A DNA stretch of 64,000 nt from Aureimonas sp. ME7 (lineage in GTDB: Bacteria > Pseudomonadota > Alphaproteobacteria > Rhizobiales > Rhizobiaceae), in the NCBI RefSeq assembly GCF_903970965.1, contig NZ_CAJCKW010000005.1, forward strand, positions 1 to 64,000, read 5' to 3'. Shown piece by piece: positions 17,299 through 27,017 of this stretch (within the stretch, counting starts at the first letter, position 1; each line of letters opens with the position of its first letter). The position numbers and the translations under genes are program-made. A model generated the notes under the pieces. The model saw only the letters and a list, made by a program, of their open reading frames with translations, was not told where the DNA came from and searched no databases.

Positions 17299-17916
17299 TC
17301 AGGCGCGGACAGCGCGCACGGCGTTCGAAACGTCTTCGCGCGGAACGCTCGTCCCGGTCAGTTCGGTCAGGATGGCGTCGGCGGCCTCTTCGGCGATCGT
17401 GTCGACATCGGCAAGAGCCTTCGCCTTGATCTCGGCGATACGAGCCTGGGCGGATTCGAGCTTGGCGTCGAGTTCGCCCTCGATGCGCTTGCGCTCTGTG
17501 TCGGCGCCGGAACGCGCGGACTCGCGGGCGTCGAGCGCGATCTTCTGCGAGTTGGCGCGGGCGCTCGCCAGTTCCTGCTCGTAGGCGGCCTGCGCCTCGT
17601 CGGCGTCGGCGCGCATCCGCTCGGCGGCTTCCAGATCGGCCGCGATGCGCTCGCGACGATTCTCGAGCACGGAGGCGATGCGCGGCACGATGGTCTTCGA
17701 CAGCACGTAGTAGAAAATGCCGAAGGTGATCGCCAGCCACAGGATCTGGGAGGCGAAGAATTCCGGGTTCAGCGGCGGAAAGGTCCCGCCCGCTTCGTGC
17801 GCGCCTTCCGGCACGCCGATGGCTTCGGATGTCGGGGGGGTCGGGGATGTTGTCAACGGAGTACCGTGTTCGACCGGGTGCGCCTCGGTCTGTGCATAAG
17901 CTTCAGTGACGAACAT
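17299..17916 (-). CDS. atpF': ATP synthase Fo subunit b'
   Basis: A 205-residue second b-type stalk subunit, typical of alphaproteobacteria and phototrophs that use a b/b' heterodimer. An unusually long Thr/Pro-rich N-terminal leader (1-50) precedes the membrane helix (about 55-76, FASQILWLAITFGIFYYVL) and the coiled coil. The ATG at 17916 has GGAG at 7 bases; an upstream in-frame start at 17970 is not supported. It lies between atpE and atpF. Confidence 0.94.
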   Translation of the reverse strand: MFVTEAYAQTEAHPVEHGTPLTTSPTPPTSEAIGVPEGAHEAGGTFPPLNPEFFASQILWLAITFGIFYYVLSKTIVPRIASVLENRRERIAADLEAAERMRADADEAQAAYEQELASARANSQKIALDARESARSGADTERKRIEGELDAKLESAQARIAEIKAKALADVDTIAEEAADAILTELTGTSVPREDVSNAVRAVRA

Positions 17917-17988
17917 GTCCAACTCCGATGATACGGGTCCGGCCGCCCCTCCCGGGGCGGCCGGCTGCACAATCCCGAGAAACGCTGC

Positions 17989-18213
17989 TTAGACGAAGAG
18001 AAGAAGCAGCGCGATGAGCAGCGAGAAGATGCCCAGAGCTTCCGTGACGGCGAAGCCGAAGATCAGGCGGCCGAACTGGCCGTCGGCAGCCGACGGGTTG
18101 CGCAGCGCGCCGGTGAGGAAGCTCGAGAAGATGTTGCCGAGAGCGAGAGCCGTGCCGGCCATGCCGAAGCAGGCCAGACCAGCGCCGATGTAACGTGCAG
18201 CTTCCGCGTCCAT
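17989..18213 (-). CDS. atpE: ATP synthase Fo subunit c
   Basis: A 74-residue two-helix proteolipid that forms the rotor ring. The ion-binding carboxylate is E58 in GFAVTEALGIFS. The polar loop RNPSA (38-42) and the small-residue helix ALALGNIFSSF are standard. No sodium-specific Gln/Thr signature is obvious, so proton coupling is expected. A very strong Shine-Dalgarno (AAAGGAG) precedes the start, in line with the high c-subunit copy number. Confidence 0.98.
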   Translation of the reverse strand: MDAEAARYIGAGLACFGMAGTALALGNIFSSFLTGALRNPSAADGQFGRLIFGFAVTEALGIFSLLIALLLLFV

Positions 18214-18292
18214 GAGAAACTCCTTTGATTGGATCGTGCGGTGAAAGGGTCTGCGGCGCTCGAAGAGGAAGCCGCAAGACGAGGGGAAGCGG

Positions 18293-19042
18293 TCAGTGGT
18301 GAACGTGAACCGCGTCGTTGAGGTACATGCAGGTCAGGACTGCGAAGACGTAGGCCTGCAGGAAGGCGACCAGGAACTCGAGGGCCGTGATGCCGACGGT
18401 CATGAGAAGCGGAAGGATCGCGCCGCCGACGCCGATGGCGCCGAGCGCACCGAGCGAGGTCACAAAGCCCGCGAACACCTTGAGGGTGATGTGGCCCGCC
18501 AGCATGTTGGCGAAGAGTCGAACCGAGAGCGAAACCGGGCGCGACAGGAACGAGATGACCTCGATCAGCACCACGAAGGGCACTACGGCCGCCGGAACGC
18601 CCGAGGGAACGAACACCTTGAACCAGCCGAGTCCATGGCCCTTGATGCCGGCCACGACCACCGTGCCGATCACCAGAAGGGCAAGGCCGAAGGTGACGAT
18701 GAGATGGCTGGTGACGGTGAAGAAGTAGGGGAACATCCCGAGGAGGTTCGCCACCAGGATGAACATGAATAGCGAGAACACGAGCGGGAAGAACTTCATC
18801 CCGTCGCGGCCCGCCGCATCGCGCAGCATGGAGGCGATGAACTCGTAGGACAGCTCCGACACCGACTGCGCGCGGTTCGGAACGAGACCCCGGCCGCGGG
18901 TCGACCAATAAAGGAAACCCGTCGCAACGGCGACGGTGGCGACCATGAACAGGGAGGAGTTGGTGAAGGAAAGATCCAGCCCGCCGATTTCGATCGGGAT
19001 AAGCCGAGAAATCTGAAACTGATGAAGCGGATCGTTCGCCAA
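18293..19042 (-). CDS. atpB: ATP synthase Fo subunit a
   Basis: A 249-residue polytopic subunit that forms the proton half-channels. The essential Arg is in [12 protein letters not shown], and later helices carry [15 protein letters not shown]. The TTG at 19042 is chosen because the resulting start ([11 protein letters not shown]) matches rhizobial AtpB N-termini and is preceded by AGAGGA. The frame extends upstream without conserved sequence. The gene sits between atpI and atpE as in other alphaproteobacteria. Confidence 0.95.
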   Translation of the reverse strand: MANDPLHQFQISRLIPIEIGGLDLSFTNSSLFMVATVAVATGFLYWSTRGRGLVPNRAQSVSELSYEFIASMLRDAAGRDGMKFFPLVFSLFMFILVANLLGMFPYFFTVTSHLIVTFGLALLVIGTVVVAGIKGHGLGWFKVFVPSGVPAAVVPFVVLIEVISFLSRPVSLSVRLFANMLAGHITLKVFAGFVTSLGALGAIGVGGAILPLLMTVGITALEFLVAFLQAYVFAVLTCMYLNDAVHVHH

Positions 19043-19155
19043 ACGCCTGGTCCTCTTATGCTCGCCCTCTCGGAGCGAACCTGCCATAGCGTCCCGAACC
19101 GCGCTTCGCAACACCCATACGGGCGAAATGGGGGCTTCCTCCCCCGTGAGTTGCC

Positions 19156-19503
19156 TTATCGTGAACGCGGGTCCGTCGGCGTCGTGGTCTGGCTGGTGGA
19201 GCGGATAACGTTGAGCACGCCCGCGCCGAAGCCGAGAAGAAGGAACACGATCAAGCCGAACGGCAAGGTGCCCAGCAGCGTATCGACGCCGTAGCCGATC
19301 GCCCCGCCGACCAGCACTCCGGCGATGAACTCGCTCGCGATCTTGAGGCCCTGCGCCATGCCTTGGAGGCCTCCCGGGCGATCGACCTCCGGCTCCAGCG
19401 TCTTCTGCGTGGACTTGAAGCGATCGAGGCGCTCGCGCAGACGGGCGCGGTCGGCTTCGAGCTCGGCGTCCGTCGGCCGCATGTCGTCGTCGCGATCGCT
19501 CAT
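19156..19503 (-). CDS. atpI: ATP synthase accessory protein AtpI
   Basis: A 115-residue protein with a charged N-terminal third ([16 protein letters not shown]) and two C-terminal membrane helices (about 60-80 and 85-104, including [16 protein letters not shown] and [15 protein letters not shown]). AtpI proteins assist c-ring assembly or Mg2+ supply. It is the first gene of the Fo operon; the upstream 124 bases to the wall-hydrolase gene should hold the operon promoter, though I see no strong consensus there. Confidence 0.9.
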   Translation of the reverse strand: MSDRDDDMRPTDAELEADRARLRERLDRFKSTQKTLEPEVDRPGGLQGMAQGLKIASEFIAGVLVGGAIGYGVDTLLGTLPFGLIVFLLLGFGAGVLNVIRSTSQTTTPTDPRSR

Positions 19504-19627
19504 GGATTTCTACCCTTCACTGGCCGTCGGGTAAGCCGCGCCCGTTCACGTCTGCGTGTTACGGACCGGCGTGTCCCCTCCTGTCATCTAAGGCGCCCTC
19601 GGACCGTTCGAAAGGCCGATTCGCGGC

Positions 19628-20782
19628 TTAGCGCCAGCCGCCGCCGAAGGTGCGGTAGAAGATGTGGTAGCCGATCTTGTCGACCCGCTGCATCGTCGCC
19701 GCCCAACGCGGCTTCACGTAGGTCGCGTGGTAATGCGTCGCCGAGCCGACCTCGGGGATCCAGGTTTCGCCGCGCGTCACCTCGCCGGCGATGCGTCGGG
19801 CGGTGCCATAGGCGCGCTTGTTCCAGATCACGTCCTTGATGCCGTCGCATGCGAAGGAGAACTGGCAGCGGTTGCGCCATTCCTTGTTCTGGTAGACCAC
19901 GCCGCAGATCGTCTTGGGATAGGCGGGGTTGCGCACGCGGTTGAGGATGACCTGGGCAACGGCGGCCTGCCCCTGCTCCGTTTCGCCGCGCGCTTCGAAG
20001 TAGATGCCGTTGGCAAGACAGGTCTGCTCCTTCTCGGTGAAGGAGGAGGCGGGCAGGATCGACGCGGCCCAGGCATGGTCCTTCTCGCCGATCGGGGGAA
20101 TGAAATCGGCGCCCGGCGGATGGAGCACGGCGTCAAACAGGCTGGACGAGCCCGGCTTCGAATCCGGCGCATAGGCCGCCAGCGTCTGCAACGCATCGAC
20201 CGTGCCGGCCGGAGCGCCGTCCTCGTCGTCAAGCGTGGCCACCTGCACGGCGTCCGGCGTCGCGGGGGCTATGCGAACCCCGTCGGCCGGTCGGCGAAAG
20301 GCCGCCATCAAGGTCGATCCTCCGCCCGCGGGCGTCGGGCCGGCCAGCGCCGTGCGCATCTCGTCGTCGCCGAGCGCCAAGCCGGGACGCAGCAGGTTGG
20401 CAGCCGAGAACACGGAGCCGGCGGCGAACTTCGGCTGCACCTGAACCAGCGGACGCGGCCCGACGCGCCCTCCCCGCTCGGCCTGAACGCGCCGCGAACC
20501 ATCCGCGACGAACACCGCGCCTTCGCCGAGCGGCGCGCGCATGTCGGGGGCGGCATCGGCGAAGTCCGGATCGTCGGCAAAGGCGGAAAGGGTCAGGAGC
20601 AGGTCGGCGGCCCCATCGCGACCAGGCCCGGAACTCGAGCCCGAGGATACCAGCGCCGTCGGCACGAGAGGCAGAAACAGAAGCGAGATCCCGAGCGCCA
20701 GCGCATGCCGTCGCAGCGCCGCGACCCTCGCGCCGCCGGTCTTTCGTCCCGGCCTTGGGGCGCGGTGTGTGGCTCGCGTCAT
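19628..20782 (-). CDS. Cell wall hydrolase, SleB (Hydrolase_2) family
   Basis: A protein of about 384 residues. After a basic N-terminus there is one hydrophobic segment (LALGISLLFLPLVPTALVS), then about 190 residues of low-complexity linker. The C-terminal 120 residues carry the SleB catalytic domain with the Glu in NGIYFEARGE and the motifs QAAVAQVILNRV and CQFSFACDG. SleB-type enzymes are lytic transglycosylases or amidases on peptidoglycan; in non-spore-formers they remodel the wall. The ATG at 20782 is preceded by GGAAG with 6 bases spacing. The alternative ATG at 20818 has a GAGGG too close. A 13-bp inverted repeat covers both candidates. Confidence 0.88.
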   Translation of the reverse strand: MTRATHRAPRPGRKTGGARVAALRRHALALGISLLFLPLVPTALVSSGSSSGPGRDGAADLLLTLSAFADDPDFADAAPDMRAPLGEGAVFVADGSRRVQAERGGRVGPRPLVQVQPKFAAGSVFSAANLLRPGLALGDDEMRTALAGPTPAGGGSTLMAAFRRPADGVRIAPATPDAVQVATLDDEDGAPAGTVDALQTLAAYAPDSKPGSSSLFDAVLHPPGADFIPPIGEKDHAWAASILPASSFTEKEQTCLANGIYFEARGETEQGQAAVAQVILNRVRNPAYPKTICGVVYQNKEWRNRCQFSFACDGIKDVIWNKRAYGTARRIAGEVTRGETWIPEVGSATHYHATYVKPRWAATMQRVDKIGYHIFYRTFGGGWR

Positions 20783-20818
20783 GATCGGCTTCCGAGGGTT
20801 TCGATGGAAGCCGATCAT
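20781..20818 (-). promoter_or_regulatory. Inverted repeat over the SleB-type gene start
   Basis: ATGATCGGCTTCC (20781-20793) is exactly mirrored by GGAAGCCGATCAT (20806-20818) with a 12-base loop. In the minus-strand mRNA the 3' arm contains the GGAAG ribosome-binding site and the first bases of the ATG at 20782. A folded stem would therefore hide the start. This could be a translational control hairpin or a protein operator; which is not known. Confidence 0.55.
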
Positions 20819-20864
20819 CCCTCATTAACCTTAGTGAGCGGTTAACGAGGCGTCCTAGCGGTCG

Positions 20865-22274
20865 TCAGCGCGATTTCGCCTTGTGGGCGAAGGGATTGTC
20901 CGACTTGCGCATGGTGATGCGGATCGGAATGCCGGTGAGCCCGAACTGGTCGCGCAGGCCGTTGACGAGATAGCGGACATAGGCGGTGCCGACCGCTTCG
21001 GGACGCGAGGTCGAGATGATGAAGGTCGGCGGACGCGACTTGATCTGCGTCATGTACTTGATGTTGACGCGGCGGCCCGCAACGGCCGGCGGCGGATGAT
21101 GCCCGACCATGCGCTCCAGCCACTGGTTGAGCTTGGCGGTGGAGATGCGGCGGTTCCAGGTTTCGTGGGTTTCCGTCACCGCCTTCATCAGGCGATCGAG
21201 CCCCTCGCCCGTCGCGCCCGCGACCGTCACCGCCTTGACGCCCCGCACCTGCGGCAGGAGGCGTTCGGTCTTTTCGCGAAGGTCCGCCAGCGTCGCCTGT
21301 CGGTCTTCCACGAGGTCCCACTTGTTGAAGGCGAGAACCGGCGCCCGGCCCTCCCGCGCGATCAGATCGACGATCGTCAGGTCCTGCTTCTCGAACGGCA
21401 CGGTGACGTCGAAGACGATCACCACCACCTCGGCGAAGCGGATGGCGCGCAGCGCGTCGCCGACGGAGAGCTTTTCCAGCTTCTCCTGGACGCGCGCTCG
21501 CCGACGCAGGCCCGCCGTGTCGAACATCTTGATGCGCCGCCCGCGCCATTCCCATTCCACCGAGATGGAATCGCGCGTGATGCCTGCCTCCGGCCCGGTC
21601 AGCATCCGGTCCTCGCCGAGGAACCGGTTGACGAGGGTGGACTTGCCGGCGTTCGGTCGGCCGACGATGGCGATGTTGAGCGGCTTCGTCGCGTCGTAGC
21701 GCTCGATCGGCTCGCCGTCCTCGTCGAGCTCGATCTCGACGCCGGTGGCGTCGGAGTCCGCTTCCGGTTCCGCGAACGCTTCTTCGCCGAGCGCCTCGAC
21801 GATCGCGTCGCGCAGGTCGCCCATGCCCTCGCCGTGCTCGGCCGAGATGGCGCAGGGCTGGCCGAGGCCGAGCGCGTAGGAATCGTAGAAGCCCGCGTCA
21901 GAGCCCCTCGCCTCACTCTTGTTGGCGACGAGGATCACCGGCTTGTTCTTGCGGCGCAGGAGGTCGCCGAACACCTCGTCCTGCGGGGTGATGCCGCTCT
22001 TGGCATCCACCACGAACAGGGACAGGTCGGCGTCGTCGATCGCGATCTCGGTCTGGGCACGCATGCGCCCTTCGAGCGTCTCCGCGCCGGCGTCCTCGAG
22101 CCCGGCCGTGTCGATGATGCGGAAATCGAGGTCGAGGAGACGAGCCTCGCCCTCGCGCCGGTCGCGCGTGACGCCGGGCCGATCGTCGACCAGCGCCAGC
22201 TTGCGGCCGACGAGCCGGTTGAACAGCGTCGACTTGCCGACGTTCGGCCGCCCGATGATGGCGATGGTGATCAT
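20865..22274 (-). CDS. der: GTPase Der (EngA)
   Basis: A 469-residue essential ribosome-assembly GTPase with two tandem G domains. The first has [14 protein letters not shown] (residues about 8-21), DTAGLEDAG and NKSE. The second has [14 protein letters not shown] (about 208-221), DTAGLRRRA and NKWD. A C-terminal KH-like domain binds rRNA ([14 protein letters not shown]). It acts in 50S maturation in the cytoplasm. It lies 19 bases downstream of the TPR membrane-protein gene, the usual partner in alphaproteobacteria. Confidence 0.98.
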   Translation of the reverse strand: MITIAIIGRPNVGKSTLFNRLVGRKLALVDDRPGVTRDRREGEARLLDLDFRIIDTAGLEDAGAETLEGRMRAQTEIAIDDADLSLFVVDAKSGITPQDEVFGDLLRRKNKPVILVANKSEARGSDAGFYDSYALGLGQPCAISAEHGEGMGDLRDAIVEALGEEAFAEPEADSDATGVEIELDEDGEPIERYDATKPLNIAIVGRPNAGKSTLVNRFLGEDRMLTGPEAGITRDSISVEWEWRGRRIKMFDTAGLRRRARVQEKLEKLSVGDALRAIRFAEVVVIVFDVTVPFEKQDLTIVDLIAREGRAPVLAFNKWDLVEDRQATLADLREKTERLLPQVRGVKAVTVAGATGEGLDRLMKAVTETHETWNRRISTAKLNQWLERMVGHHPPPAVAGRRVNIKYMTQIKSRPPTFIISTSRPEAVGTAYVRYLVNGLRDQFGLTGIPIRITMRKSDNPFAHKAKSR

Positions 22275-22293
22275 GGTCGAAAGGTCCTTCGCG

Positions 22294-23094
22294 TCACGCC
22301 GGCGGCTGCGACGGGGCGGGCGCAGCCGGCGCGGCGGCGGGGTCCGTGGCGGGAGTCGGTGGCTCCGGCGTCGGCGCGGGCGCAGCCGAAGCGGGTGCCG
22401 GGGCCTCGGTCGGCGCCTGCGGTGCGACAGTGGTGGCGGCCGGGGCCGAGGCCGCGATGAGTTCCAGCATCAGGGACGCCCGTCGGCGGATGCCGGCCGG
22501 TGCGCCGAGGTCTTCCTGAAGCTGGGTGAAGAGCGTGTTGGCGGTGTCGCGGTCGCCCGCCTTCCAGGCGGACAGGCCGAGCGCCTCGCGCGCGGGGAAG
22601 CGAAGGGGCTCGGCGTCACCGGTCAGGCGCTCGACGCGGGAGCGGACCTCGTCCTGCGTCCCGGCGTCGACGAGAAGATAGGCGGCGCGAACGGCCGCCA
22701 TGTCGCGCAGGCTCTGCGGCGTGCCGGAAGCGGCGGCCACCTCGTCGAACGCGGCGATGGCAGCTTTCGGATCGCTCGCGCCCTGCTGCTCGGCTAGCCG
22801 CATGCGGGCGAGCGCGGGATAGGCGTTCACGCCGTTGCCGGCGAGCGCTTCCAGAGCGGCACGACCCTCGTCGGTCTTGCCCTCCGTCAGAAGCGCGTTG
22901 GCGGCCAGGAGACGATCGCCGTCCGCTGCCGCGACGCCGGCCTGATGCCGCTGCCAGAGAACGTAGCCCGCAACGCCCAGAACGATCAACACCGCCGCCG
23001 CGATCGCGATCGTGCCGTAACGCACCCACAGCGTCCGCACACGCTCCTGCCGAAGCTCCTCGTTCACCTCGCGAACGAATGTGTCGTTACTCAT
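22294..23094 (-). CDS. Membrane-anchored TPR protein (YfgM-like)
   Basis: A 266-residue protein. A short N-terminal cytoplasmic segment ([15 protein letters not shown]) and one transmembrane helix (about 27-46) lead to a periplasmic TPR-like domain (50-215) and an Ala/Pro/Thr-rich tail (216-266). This is the TPR_21 layout of YfgM, a periplasmic ancillary subunit of the Sec translocon in E. coli. There too the gene lies upstream of bamB and der. Here bamB is missing between the two. The function is inferred from the family and position. Confidence 0.85.
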   Translation of the reverse strand: MSNDTFVREVNEELRQERVRTLWVRYGTIAIAAAVLIVLGVAGYVLWQRHQAGVAAADGDRLLAANALLTEGKTDEGRAALEALAGNGVNAYPALARMRLAEQQGASDPKAAIAAFDEVAAASGTPQSLRDMAAVRAAYLLVDAGTQDEVRSRVERLTGDAEPLRFPAREALGLSAWKAGDRDTANTLFTQLQEDLGAPAGIRRRASLMLELIAASAPAATTVAPQAPTEAPAPASAAPAPTPEPPTPATDPAAAPAAPAPSQPPA

Positions 23095-23205
23095 GGACGC
23101 TCAACCTTGCGCGAATGGACGATGCCGCGCGGTGCGGCCGAAAAGACGTGTCGGCTGCGCTTTTGAACGATTTTTCGGCGCGAAGGAAGCGGGGGACGTC
23201 AATTG

Positions 23206-24216
23206 TCAGAGCGCGGCTTCCACGCGGGTCGCCGCGCCGGCAGGCAGCCAGGCACGCCAGACCGAGGGATAGCGCCTGAGGAAGTGAAGCGCGGCGGCAT
23301 CCCCGTCCGCCCCGTTCTCGTCCTTCCATCGGAGAACCTGGTTGACGACGGCATTCGTCCACGAGCGATGGGCGAGATAGCTCGCCGGCGCCGGCGCGCC
23401 GTGTTCCAGCCGGGCGGAGACGAGGGTCCGCACCTCGGCCGGCGTCCAGGCGTTCGGCTTCGGATCGGGGCATTCCGGCTGCGTCGTGCAGCGAAGCCAT
23501 TCGGCGCGGTCGAATGGAACGTCGAAGGCAAGCTTCTTCATCGGGTATCGGCCGAGAATGCCGGTCGGCGACCAGTAATAGCCGATCCATCCGCGCCGGG
23601 CGGTGAAGGCCGCCTCGATCGACGCGTCGAGCTCCACCGAACTCGCGATCTCCTTCAGGCGAAACCCTTTGCGCTCGCCGCCGGCGGCCCGGAACAGGTT
23701 CTCCACCATGATCTGGCAGCCCCAGCCGGCGGGGCAGCCCTGCATCACCCCTTGCGCGCCCTGGTCGTCCTGGAAAAGGTCGGGCCGCGCCAGGGCGTCC
23801 GATAGGCGCCGGATCTCGGGATGAGCGTCGGCGAGATACTGCGGGATCCAGAAGCCTTCCTGCGATCCGTCCGCGAGCACCTTCGCGCCGTAGTCGATCC
23901 GCCCGAGGCGGACGGCCGCATCGAGTTCGTCGCGAAACTGGTTCACGAAGATTTCGGGCGCGACGTCCGGCTCGCCGCTCGCCGTCATGGATTCAAAGGT
24001 CGGCATCGTGTCGCCGGGCACGAGCACGGCGTCGCAGCCGAAGCCGTGCTCGAGGATGAAGCGGTCGATGGCGGCCATCACCTCCGCCGAACCCCAGTTC
24101 ATCGAGGCGATGCGAACCGTGCCGCAGGTGTTTGTGGGTCCCGCCGCGTCCACCGGAGGTGCAGCGCCCACCGCCAGCATCGTTGCAAGAAAGAGGATGG
24201 GACCCGCGCGAAACAT
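23206..24216 (-). CDS. Glycine-betaine-type ABC substrate-binding protein
   Basis: A 336-residue periplasmic binding protein of the OpuAC/ProX class, with a signal peptide ending near PVDAAG (residue 25). The first strand VRIASMNWGSAEVMAAID and the WIGYYWSPTGIL segment carry the aromatic residues expected for quaternary-amine cages. Extra Cys residues (CPAGWGCQ and CTTQPEC) suggest disulfides. The cognate permease and ATPase are not adjacent, so it is an orphan binding protein. The exact ligand (betaine, choline or another osmolyte) is uncertain. Confidence 0.82.
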   Translation of the reverse strand: MFRAGPILFLATMLAVGAAPPVDAAGPTNTCGTVRIASMNWGSAEVMAAIDRFILEHGFGCDAVLVPGDTMPTFESMTASGEPDVAPEIFVNQFRDELDAAVRLGRIDYGAKVLADGSQEGFWIPQYLADAHPEIRRLSDALARPDLFQDDQGAQGVMQGCPAGWGCQIMVENLFRAAGGERKGFRLKEIASSVELDASIEAAFTARRGWIGYYWSPTGILGRYPMKKLAFDVPFDRAEWLRCTTQPECPDPKPNAWTPAEVRTLVSARLEHGAPAPASYLAHRSWTNAVVNQVLRWKDENGADGDAAALHFLRRYPSVWRAWLPAGAATRVEAAL

Positions 24217-24315
24217 CGGCGACCTGGAAGCTCATGGAATGGAAGCGAGGCGGATGCCGCGCCGCCCGTCCCTATCCCCGCTTCGTTTCCGCTCTGTGTC
24301 GTCGGGTGCGACCCA

Positions 24316-25872
24316 TCATTCCCACTCGATCGTGCCGGGGGGCTTGGAGGTCACATCATAGACGACGCGGTTGATGCCGCGCACCTCGTTGATGATGCGC
24401 GTCGCCGTGTTGCCGAGAAATTCCATGTCGTAGGGGTAGAAGTCGGCCGTCATACCGTCCACCGATGTGACGGCGCGCAACGCGCACACGAACTCGTAGG
24501 TCCGCCCGTCGCCCATCACGCCGACCGTCTGCACGGGCAGAAGCACGGCGAAAGCCTGCCAGATCGCGTCGTAGAGGCCGGCCTTGCGGATCTCGTCGAG
24601 ATAGATCGCGTCGGCCTGCTGGAGGATCGCGATCTTCTCGCGCGTCACGCCGCCGGGGCAGCGGATAGCAAGGCCGGGACCGGGGAACGGATGACGGCCG
24701 ACGAAGCGCTCGGGCAGACCGAGCTCACGACCGAGAACGCGCACCTCGTCCTTGAAGAGCTCGCGGAGCGGCTCGACGAGCTTCATGTTCATGCGATCAG
24801 GAAGACCGCCGACATTGTGATGCGACTTGATCGTCACCGACGGGCCGCCGGTAAACGACACGCTCTCGATCACGTCCGGGTAAAGCGTCCCCTGCGCCAG
24901 GAACTCCGCGCCGCCGATCTTGGCGGCTTCCGCCTCGAAGGTCTCGATGAACAGGCGGCCGATGGTCTTGCGCTTGACCTCGGGATCCATCTCGCCTTCC
25001 AGCGCGCCGAGGAACAGGTCCTGCGCCTGCACGTGAACGAGCGGAATGTTGTAGTGGTCGCGGAACATCGTGACCACCTCCTCCGCCTCGTTGAGGCGCA
25101 GGAGACCGTGGTCGACGAAGATGCAGGTCAGCTGCTCGCCGATCGCCTCGTGGATCAGGACGGCAGCGACGGACGAATCGACACCGCCCGACAAGCCGCA
25201 GATCACCCGTCCCTTGCCGACCTTGGCGCGGATCTCGGCGATCGCCTGTTCGCGGAAGGCGGCCATGGTCCAGTCGCCCGGCAGCCCGGCGATGCGGTGG
25301 ACGAAGTTGGAGATCAGCTTGGCGCCGTCGGGCGTGTGGATGACCTCCGGGTGGAACTGCACGCCGTAGAAGCGCCGCGCCTCGTCGGCGATGGCGGCGA
25401 AGGGCGCCCCGGGCGAGGCGCCGACGATCTCGAAGCCCTTGGGCAGTGCGGTGACGCGGTCGCCGTGGCTCATCCAGACCTGATGGCGCGTGCCTTCCGC
25501 CCAGATGCCGTCGAACAGGGGCGAAGGCTTCTGCACCTCCAGAAAGGCGCGGCCGAACTCGCGGTGCAGCCCGCCCTCGATCTTGCCGCCGAGCTGGGCG
25601 CACATGGTCTGCTGTCCGTAGCAGATGCCGAGCACCGGCACGCCGGCCTCGAAGATCGCGTCGGGGGCGCGGGGCGAGTTCTCTTCCGTCGTGGAAGCGG
25701 GAGAACCCGACAGGATCACGGCGCGCGGGTTAAGACGCCGGAAGCCCTCCTCGGCCGACTGGAACGGCACGATCTCGGAGTAGACGCCCGCCTCGCGCAC
25801 GCGGCGCGCGATCAGCTGCGTCACCTGGGAGCCGAAGTCGATGATGAGGATGTTGTCGGGGTGCTGGGTCAT
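24316..25872 (-). CDS. guaA: GMP synthase (glutamine-hydrolysing)
   Basis: A 518-residue enzyme that aminates XMP to GMP. The N-terminal class I amidotransferase has its nucleophile Cys in GICYGQQ (about residue 86) and the His-Glu pair in QFHPEV. The ATP-pyrophosphatase domain starts at the PP-loop [10 protein letters not shown] (about 230). The C-terminal dimerisation domain ends in the conserved [11 protein letters not shown]. Full length and intact. The IMP dehydrogenase for the preceding step is 5.4 kb away on the same strand. Confidence 0.98.
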   Translation of the reverse strand: MTQHPDNILIIDFGSQVTQLIARRVREAGVYSEIVPFQSAEEGFRRLNPRAVILSGSPASTTEENSPRAPDAIFEAGVPVLGICYGQQTMCAQLGGKIEGGLHREFGRAFLEVQKPSPLFDGIWAEGTRHQVWMSHGDRVTALPKGFEIVGASPGAPFAAIADEARRFYGVQFHPEVIHTPDGAKLISNFVHRIAGLPGDWTMAAFREQAIAEIRAKVGKGRVICGLSGGVDSSVAAVLIHEAIGEQLTCIFVDHGLLRLNEAEEVVTMFRDHYNIPLVHVQAQDLFLGALEGEMDPEVKRKTIGRLFIETFEAEAAKIGGAEFLAQGTLYPDVIESVSFTGGPSVTIKSHHNVGGLPDRMNMKLVEPLRELFKDEVRVLGRELGLPERFVGRHPFPGPGLAIRCPGGVTREKIAILQQADAIYLDEIRKAGLYDAIWQAFAVLLPVQTVGVMGDGRTYEFVCALRAVTSVDGMTADFYPYDMEFLGNTATRIINEVRGINRVVYDVTSKPPGTIEWE

Positions 25873-25935
25873 GTCGGACTTCTAGTCAGGCAGTGCCGAA
25901 AAACAAGGGGCGTACGGTGCGATTTCGGCGCCGTA

Positions 25936-26568
25936 TCAGGCAAGCTCGCTCACACGCGGCAGAACCGCCTCCAGCGCGTCCACGGCCTCGGCCAACCGTT
26001 CGTCGATCACTGGCAGGAGCGCCGTCCAATCCTCGTAATGCCGAAGTTCCTCCGCCCCATCCGAAATGCCGCGCAGCGCGATCACGGGAACGCCGAAGCG
26101 CGAGGCGGCGCGGAATACGGAATAGGTCTCCATATCAACCATATCCGCATCGATCGCTTCGTAGGCGTCGCCGGACACGACATTGCCGCCCGTGGAAAGC
26201 CGCGCGATCGGAAGGCCGGGAAGAAGGGTCGGCAGCGCGATCTCGGCGGGCGCGTCCAGAAACGGGGTGACGCCTTTCGCGAAGCCGAGAGCGCTGGCGT
26301 CCATGTCGCGCCATGACACGGAGGACGCCTGATACACCGCGCCCTGCGCCAGCGAGGCGGAGCCCGCCGAGCCGAGGCTGACGACGAGGTCGGGCAGCAT
26401 CCGGCAGGTGGTCAGCGCGAGCGTCGTGGAAACGGCGGCCTCGACCGGACCGACGCCTGTCATCACCGGGCGGATGCGTTCCTTGAGCGCCGGCCCGTAT
26501 TCCGGTGCCGCGGCCATCACGAAGAGGACGCGCCGCCCGCCGTAGAGCTGCCAAGGCTCGCCCGTCAC
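25936..26568 (-). CDS. mtnN: MTA/SAH nucleosidase-like protein
   Basis: A 210-residue PNP/UDP-fold nucleosidase. The Glu-containing ribose-binding motif DMVDMETYSVFRAA and the catalytic Asp region ALRGISDGAEEL match 5'-methylthioadenosine/S-adenosylhomocysteine nucleosidases, which remove adenine from SAM by-products. The GTG start at 26568 overlaps the TspO TGA (GTGA), so it is translationally coupled. The open frame upstream is an alternate reading of tspO. Substrate specificity within the family is not certain. Confidence 0.85.
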   Translation of the reverse strand: MTGEPWQLYGGRRVLFVMAAAPEYGPALKERIRPVMTGVGPVEAAVSTTLALTTCRMLPDLVVSLGSAGSASLAQGAVYQASSVSWRDMDASALGFAKGVTPFLDAPAEIALPTLLPGLPIARLSTGGNVVSGDAYEAIDADMVDMETYSVFRAASRFGVPVIALRGISDGAEELRHYEDWTALLPVIDERLAEAVDALEAVLPRVSELA

Positions 26569-27017
26569 CCGTTCAGCCTCCAGATCGCGAAATTCAGAAG
26601 CGTCGCATAGGCCACCCACATCGCGTAGGGCACGAAGCACCAGAAGGCGATGCGATCGCTTGAGGCGACCCGCGCTAGGAACGCGGCGATGGCAACGAAC
26701 AAGCCGACAATGACGACGAGTGCCGGCAGGATCGCATGGGCGGAGAAGAACAGGGGCGACCACAGGAAGTTCAGCGCCATCTGGACGCCCCAGGCGACCA
26801 TCGCGCGGCGATTGCCCACGCGGAACGCCCGCCAGCCGGCGATCGCGACGAGGACGTAGATCACCGTCCAGGCCGGCGCGAAGATCCAGTCCGGCGGGTT
26901 GAACCAGGGCTTTTGGAGGTGGCGATACCAGTCGTCCGGCGTATTGCCGGAGCCGATCAGGAAGCCGCCGCCGACCGAGATGACGAGAAAGACGAGAAGG
27001 CTCCCCCAGCGCGACAT
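26565..27017 (-). CDS. tspO: TspO/MBR family protein
   Basis: A 150-residue, five-helix, Trp-rich membrane protein. Signatures include PWFNPPDWIFAPAWTVIY near residue 40 and NFLWSPLFF near 85. TspO proteins bind porphyrins and affect tetrapyrrole or stress physiology. The ATG at 27017 overlaps the rsmB stop (TGATG) and its own stop overlaps the nucleosidase start, so it is the middle gene of a tightly coupled trio. Confidence 0.93.
   Translation of the reverse strand: MSRWGSLLVFLVISVGGGFLIGSGNTPDDWYRHLQKPWFNPPDWIFAPAWTVIYVLVAIAGWRAFRVGNRRAMVAWGVQMALNFLWSPLFFSAHAILPALVVIVGLFVAIAAFLARVASSDRIAFWCFVPYAMWVAYATLLNFAIWRLNG

Noticed and set aside
20883-22460. 525-codon open frame antisense to der
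   Set aside because: Shadow of the der coding strand; der is fully supported by two GTPase motifs sets.
24217-24315. Possible riboswitch or small RNA between guaA and the binding-protein gene
   Set aside because: Short gap (99 bases) downstream of guaA with no conserved aptamer features that I can see.
23821-26316. 831-codon plus-strand open frame across the binding-protein, guaA and nucleosidase genes
   Set aside because: It crosses three well-supported minus-strand genes and has no recognisable domain.
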